From contig DAHY01000002.1 of NCBI GenBank assembly GCA_002498605.1, positions 1 through 35,249 on the forward strand: 35,249 nt of DNA, given 5' to 3'. Under the pieces are notes generated by a model. The model saw only the letters and a program-made list of their open reading frames with translations, was not told where the DNA came from and did no database searches. The position numbers were made by a program, and so were the translations under genes. Below are positions 32,130-35,249 of this stretch, piece by piece; within the stretch, counting starts at the first letter, position 1; each line of letters opens with the position of its first letter. The DNA comes from Methanomassiliicoccaceae archaeon UBA404 (GTDB lineage Archaea; Thermoplasmatota; Thermoplasmata; Methanomassiliicoccales; Methanomethylophilaceae).

Positions 32130-32297
32130 ATGGCAAGTAAAAAAGGCGACGGGGGATTTCAGTCTTCTGCCGGTCTTATGAGGTATTTCGATTCCGAGAC
32201 CGACAAAGGATACAAGATCTCGCCCAAAGGCGTAATAGGTCTCGCTATAGCTCTGATTGTCATCGTACTCGTTGCTCAGGTTTTCATACCTGTCTGA
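32130..32297 (+). CDS. secG: Preprotein translocase subunit Sec61-beta (archaeal SecG)
   Basis: A 55-residue tail-anchored subunit of the SecYEG/Sec61 translocon in the cytoplasmic membrane. The sequence is MASKKGDGGFQSSAGLMRYF (1-20), where SSAGLMRYFD is the conserved Sec61-beta signature, followed by DKGYKISPKGV and a single C-terminal membrane helix (VIGLAIALIVIVLVAQVFI). The length and topology are exactly those of archaeal Sec61-beta. ATG 32130 follows a strong TATA box at 32103-32110. It stands alone, converging on the CPA2 antiporter gene. Confidence 0.94.
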   Translation: MASKKGDGGFQSSAGLMRYFDSETDKGYKISPKGVIGLAIALIVIVLVAQVFIPV

Positions 32298-32383
32298 ATA
32301 AAAGAAATTATTGTCTTTTTCAGTAAGCCTTAATTGCCGGTATCTTGGATATTCTTCATCATCCGCTTACGGAATTGTCCGAT

Positions 32384-33685
32384 TCAAAGTTGACAGGAAT
32401 CTTTCGGTACATCCGAATCGTCCGGATATTTTTTCCTGAACGCGCGCTTCAGCAACGGAGGCGCGACCACCGTGGTAACTACGGACATCAGTATGATTAC
32501 GGTGTTCATTTCCGACGTAAGGAAACCGCCGGCAAATCCTATGGCCGCTATTATTATACCCACTTCCGCCCTGGGAACCATACCTATTCCGATTATGTGC
32601 GCGGAATCTTTTGAGATGGTTTCGTCGGAAATTCTGGCTCCGACGTAACAACCGGCATACTTTGTGACAATAGCCACAATTATAACATATGCGGAAAGAG
32701 CCAGGACGGTTATGTTTACCAAAGACGATGCCTGAACCTGCATACCCACATTCAAAAAGAACAACGGCAGGAAAAATGTTGTTATGGCGTCTACCTTTGG
32801 TTTAAGATCCCAGGCCCTGGCATAATCGGCCAGCATCATACCTGCAAGGAACGACCCGATTATGGCCGCCAATCCTATGGTTTCGGAAATAAAGGACATA
32901 AACAGACAAAGGCCTATGGCCAGCATCAGTTTGTCCATTTGAAATTTACTCCTGGTCGACGGTTTTGATTCGTTCATGTTACAGTACCAGTCATCTAAAC
33001 GGGGTACGCATTTGTCGCAGAACACAAACACAGAAAGAACGAAAACCACGGTAATCATTATGACCCCGATGATTTCTCCGAACCCGCCTGCGGCACCCGA
33101 ACCCGAAATCATGGCCAGAACTATCATACCGAGTACGTCGTCTATCACGGCGGCGCCGAGAATTATACGGGCTTCCTTCGTGTTGGTTTTATGTAAATCC
33201 ACCAATACCTTGGCGGTCACCCCCACGCTTGTTGCCACCATGGCGGCGGCCATATACATCGCGTGAACCGTATTGCCGTCGTAGAAGTACAGCGTAAGAC
33301 CCATCAGGAACGGGAACACTACACCTAGTACCGCAACCACGAACGCGGGCTTGCCCACGGATTTCAAATCGCAGGCCCTGGTTTCCAATCCCACGGAGAA
33401 CAGCAGAAATATTGCTCCGAGTTCTGCTATTATTTTCAAAAATTGGTAGCTTTCGGAACCGGGAAAACCATCGGATGAGAGTTCTACTCCGAGTATGCCC
33501 AGAAAACTGCCTTCTCCCAATATTCCCGAAAACGCCGAACCATCCCAGATTATGTTGGCTACTATTATACCCACCAGTATCTGTCCGATCAATCCGGGTA
33601 CTCCGAAACGCTCAAAAATCGTAGATCCGGTTACGGCCAGTACGTATAATACCAACAACATCAGGAGAATTGAGAGTAACTCCAT
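32384..33685 (-). CDS. CPA2-family cation:proton antiporter (Kef/NapA-like)
   Basis: A 433-residue membrane antiporter with about 12-13 helices and no C-terminal TrkA-N domain, so it is the short form. The ion-binding Asp pair is Asp182-Asp183 in VIDDVLGMIVL; the first unwound helix has TSVGVT (152-157); and the conserved GMVPRAEVG is at 368-376. It should exchange Na+ or K+ for H+ to control pH and sodium. TTTATAATATG on the coding strand (about 33702-33713) predicts a leaderless mRNA starting near ATG 33685. The hydrophilic loop 225-250 is more charged than usual. The ion it moves cannot be deduced. Confidence 0.94.
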   Translation of the reverse strand: MELLSILLMLLVLYVLAVTGSTIFERFGVPGLIGQILVGIIVANIIWDGSAFSGILGEGSFLGILGVELSSDGFPGSESYQFLKIIAELGAIFLLFSVGLETRACDLKSVGKPAFVVAVLGVVFPFLMGLTLYFYDGNTVHAMYMAAAMVATSVGVTAKVLVDLHKTNTKEARIILGAAVIDDVLGMIVLAMISGSGAAGGFGEIIGVIMITVVFVLSVFVFCDKCVPRLDDWYCNMNESKPSTRSKFQMDKLMLAIGLCLFMSFISETIGLAAIIGSFLAGMMLADYARAWDLKPKVDAITTFFLPLFFLNVGMQVQASSLVNITVLALSAYVIIVAIVTKYAGCYVGARISDETISKDSAHIIGIGMVPRAEVGIIIAAIGFAGGFLTSEMNTVIILMSVVTTVVAPPLLKRAFRKKYPDDSDVPKDSCQL

Positions 33686-33755
33686 TGTTTTCTGATTAAA
33701 ATCATATTATAAATAGATGCTATTAGGAAAGAATAAGAGGTTTGGGGTTATCAAA

Positions 33756-35195
33756 TCAGTAGAAATTGCGTAACCCCGCTCCGCCTCCGAACATAAACGA
33801 AATCTTCGGTTTTATATCCGGACATGAGGCTTCCAACTTATAATCGGAAACGGTTTCACGGGAGACTGCCGATTTTTCCGATCGAATGCTGTCTTCAGGC
33901 ACAGCATCAATCACCAACGGATTGTCTTCGACGGATGATTCCGCGGAGTGATTCATTTCTTCTCGGACGGGGGCTTCAGGCATTTCCTCGTCCCGGAAGA
34001 ACAATTTGTTTTCCGCGTCTGCGTATGTATACGCAACATCTTCGACGGATTCCTCAAACCCCGGAGTAACGGAATCCATCATTTCAAAGGCGTCCGATGC
34101 CAACTCGGGCAAAGTCAGCATCATGACGCCGAACACTTCGTCTTCCATCTCGTAAATCTTGTATGCGGGGGATACGGTGTATTCATTGTGACGGGGTTCC
34201 CGCCTTACAGGGTCGGTTAACTCCGGGAGGAAGTCGTATCCCGCAAAATCCGCATAGTCGACAAGAATTTTTTCAATGGAAGTGGAAGTGGCTGTCACCT
34301 GTCCCTTCGTGCCTCCGAAATCTGACATTACATCATACCCCAATGAAGTTTTACTGTCGTATTCCGTATCGGAGGTTGATGCGGATATCGGATGATCGAA
34401 ACCGGAGGGAACAATTTTAACCGATATGCATCCATTGCCGAAATCCGTTGCCTCGGGCAACAGTATGATTGCGGGCGGCCTGGGAGTTGTCGAAAATTCT
34501 ATCTCCTGAGGGAGTGCCAGTATTTCGACGGGTGACATTAGCTCGGGGAAACGGCGTGAGTACAGCAAAGGTTCGGGATGCGGTACATCCGAATCCTTTG
34601 CGACAACCTGTTCTTCCGCTGTATCCCCTTCGTAATCGTTTGTTACTTCGGACAATCCGGCCTGAATTTCGATAGATTCGGATTCGATGCGCGAAGGTGC
34701 CGCCGGAAGTCGTTCCACTTCCGTTTGACAGTGTTCCTCGGTCTGAGGGTTTTCTTCGGCATACTCCGAATCCTTGCAGGAATGTTTCTCAAAATCCGTG
34801 TCTTTGGAAACATCCTGTATGGGGGTATCCGTGGATGATGTCGTAACTACCTGCGGCGATGCCGCAAAACATGGGCTGTTAATGAAGGACTCGCCGTAAA
34901 TTTCCGATTCAATTATATCGTCTTCGTCGGCAAATTTATTGCCGACCGAAATCGGTTTTGGCTCGTCATATTCGAAAAATAAATCTTCATCGAGAGTTGC
35001 CAGGTATATTTCCGAACCTGACTGCAATTCATGTCTCTCGTAACCCAGACTTTCGAAACTTCTGCCGGAAGCTCCGCTGTCCCGATCTCTCTTCAATTCC
35101 CTTGACTTTTCAGAGCGCCGTCCCTTTCTCGTGATACGTCTCTTCAAAGCCTCCCATAGAGTGCTATCGCTACTTTTGCCTGAGTATACACTCAT
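33756..35195 (-). CDS. Large acidic, low-complexity protein of unknown function
   Basis: A 479-residue protein with no membrane segment or signal peptide. Residues 15-40 are strongly basic (ALKRRITRKGRRSEKSRELK), then nearly the whole chain is rich in Glu, Asp, Ser and Thr and looks disordered. Short hydrophobic islands recur (SPVEILALPQEIEF, PAIILLPEATDF, VFGVMMLTLPELAS). The last residues are SFMFGGGAGLRNFY, a Gly- and Phe-rich tail. TTATATAT on the coding strand (about 35229-35237) is a good TATA box. No domain is recognised; basic N-terminus plus acidic body suggests an RNA/DNA- or membrane-associated scaffold, but this is a guess. Confidence 0.7.
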   Translation of the reverse strand: MSVYSGKSSDSTLWEALKRRITRKGRRSEKSRELKRDRDSGASGRSFESLGYERHELQSGSEIYLATLDEDLFFEYDEPKPISVGNKFADEDDIIESEIYGESFINSPCFAASPQVVTTSSTDTPIQDVSKDTDFEKHSCKDSEYAEENPQTEEHCQTEVERLPAAPSRIESESIEIQAGLSEVTNDYEGDTAEEQVVAKDSDVPHPEPLLYSRRFPELMSPVEILALPQEIEFSTTPRPPAIILLPEATDFGNGCISVKIVPSGFDHPISASTSDTEYDSKTSLGYDVMSDFGGTKGQVTATSTSIEKILVDYADFAGYDFLPELTDPVRREPRHNEYTVSPAYKIYEMEDEVFGVMMLTLPELASDAFEMMDSVTPGFEESVEDVAYTYADAENKLFFRDEEMPEAPVREEMNHSAESSVEDNPLVIDAVPEDSIRSEKSAVSRETVSDYKLEASCPDIKPKISFMFGGGAGLRNFY

Positions 35196-35249
35196 GCTAT
35201 CCCATCCGCTTATTGCTATGTTTTGTACGATATATAAGAATGATGTAGA

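Noticed and set aside
1..35249. CRISPR array, insertion sequence or prophage
   Set aside because: No regularly spaced direct repeats, transposase motifs or phage structural genes were found; the only repeats are hairpins and short regulatory-type words.

Overview
The window is archaeal chromosomal DNA. The evidence is a complete archaeal gene set: aspartate carbamoyltransferase as separate pyrB and pyrI genes, both subunits of topoisomerase VI, a class I lysyl-tRNA synthetase, four-subunit pyruvate:ferredoxin oxidoreductase, a Sec61-beta type SecG, a UPF0200 kinase-like protein, a DRG-type TGS GTPase, a lone 5S rRNA gene, and TATA boxes about 27 bases before many starts, several of which look leaderless. 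Gene content and the unlinked 5S gene suggest the Thermoplasmatota, most likely a Methanomassiliicoccales-type host-associated methanogen. That placement is inference: no methanogenesis or 16S gene lies in the window.

Layout. 1-3057: pyrB-pyrI-UPF0200-small unknown protein, an overlapping + strand operon, then a DUF92 membrane protein. 3112-3235: 5S rRNA. 3548-4336 (-): nitrilase-superfamily hydrolase. 4597-8772 (+): a four-gene cassette of SAM methyltransferase, substrate-binding protein, FecCD/BtuC permease and ATPase. 8854-11804 (-): por operon in the order gamma, delta, alpha, beta. 12095-14413 (+): PEP synthase, divergent from por. 14514-15353 (-): CBS-CBS-ParB-fold protein. 15475-15550: tRNA-Asp(GTC). 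15576-18486 (-): second BtuFCD-type transporter. 18629-19371 (+): panD and an RNase HI gene. 19362-22210 (-): hisS, a small membrane protein and a DRG-like GTPase. 22320-26632 (+): zinc-ribbon membrane protein, top6B and top6A. 26633-28177 (-): lysK. 28528-31644 (-): third BtuFCD-type transporter. 32130-32297 (+): Sec61-beta. 32384-33685 (-): CPA2 antiporter. 33756-35195 (-): an acidic, low-complexity protein of unknown function.

How the genes fit together. Por makes pyruvate from acetyl-CoA and CO2 (or the reverse), and the divergent PEP synthase turns pyruvate into PEP, so 8854-14413 is a carbon-entry/gluconeogenesis locus with a shared control region. Three separate BtuFCD/FecBCD-type importers lie within 27 kb, which points to heavy reliance on scavenged chelates such as corrinoids, heme or iron complexes. 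One is linked to a methyltransferase and its ATPase ends in a histidine-rich tail. The rest is housekeeping: nucleotide synthesis, translation, topology and secretion.

Most interesting leads: the methyltransferase-transporter cassette with a 9-bp inverted repeat at its presumed promoter and repeated 9-mers before two of its genes; the CBS-ParB protein with a DGHHR motif resembling free serine kinases; the 479-residue acidic protein with a Gly-rich C-terminal tag; bacterial-type PanD in an archaeon; and several strong hairpins and palindromes, including three back-to-back inverted repeats after the PEP synthase gene. No CRISPR array, insertion sequence or clear phage gene was seen.
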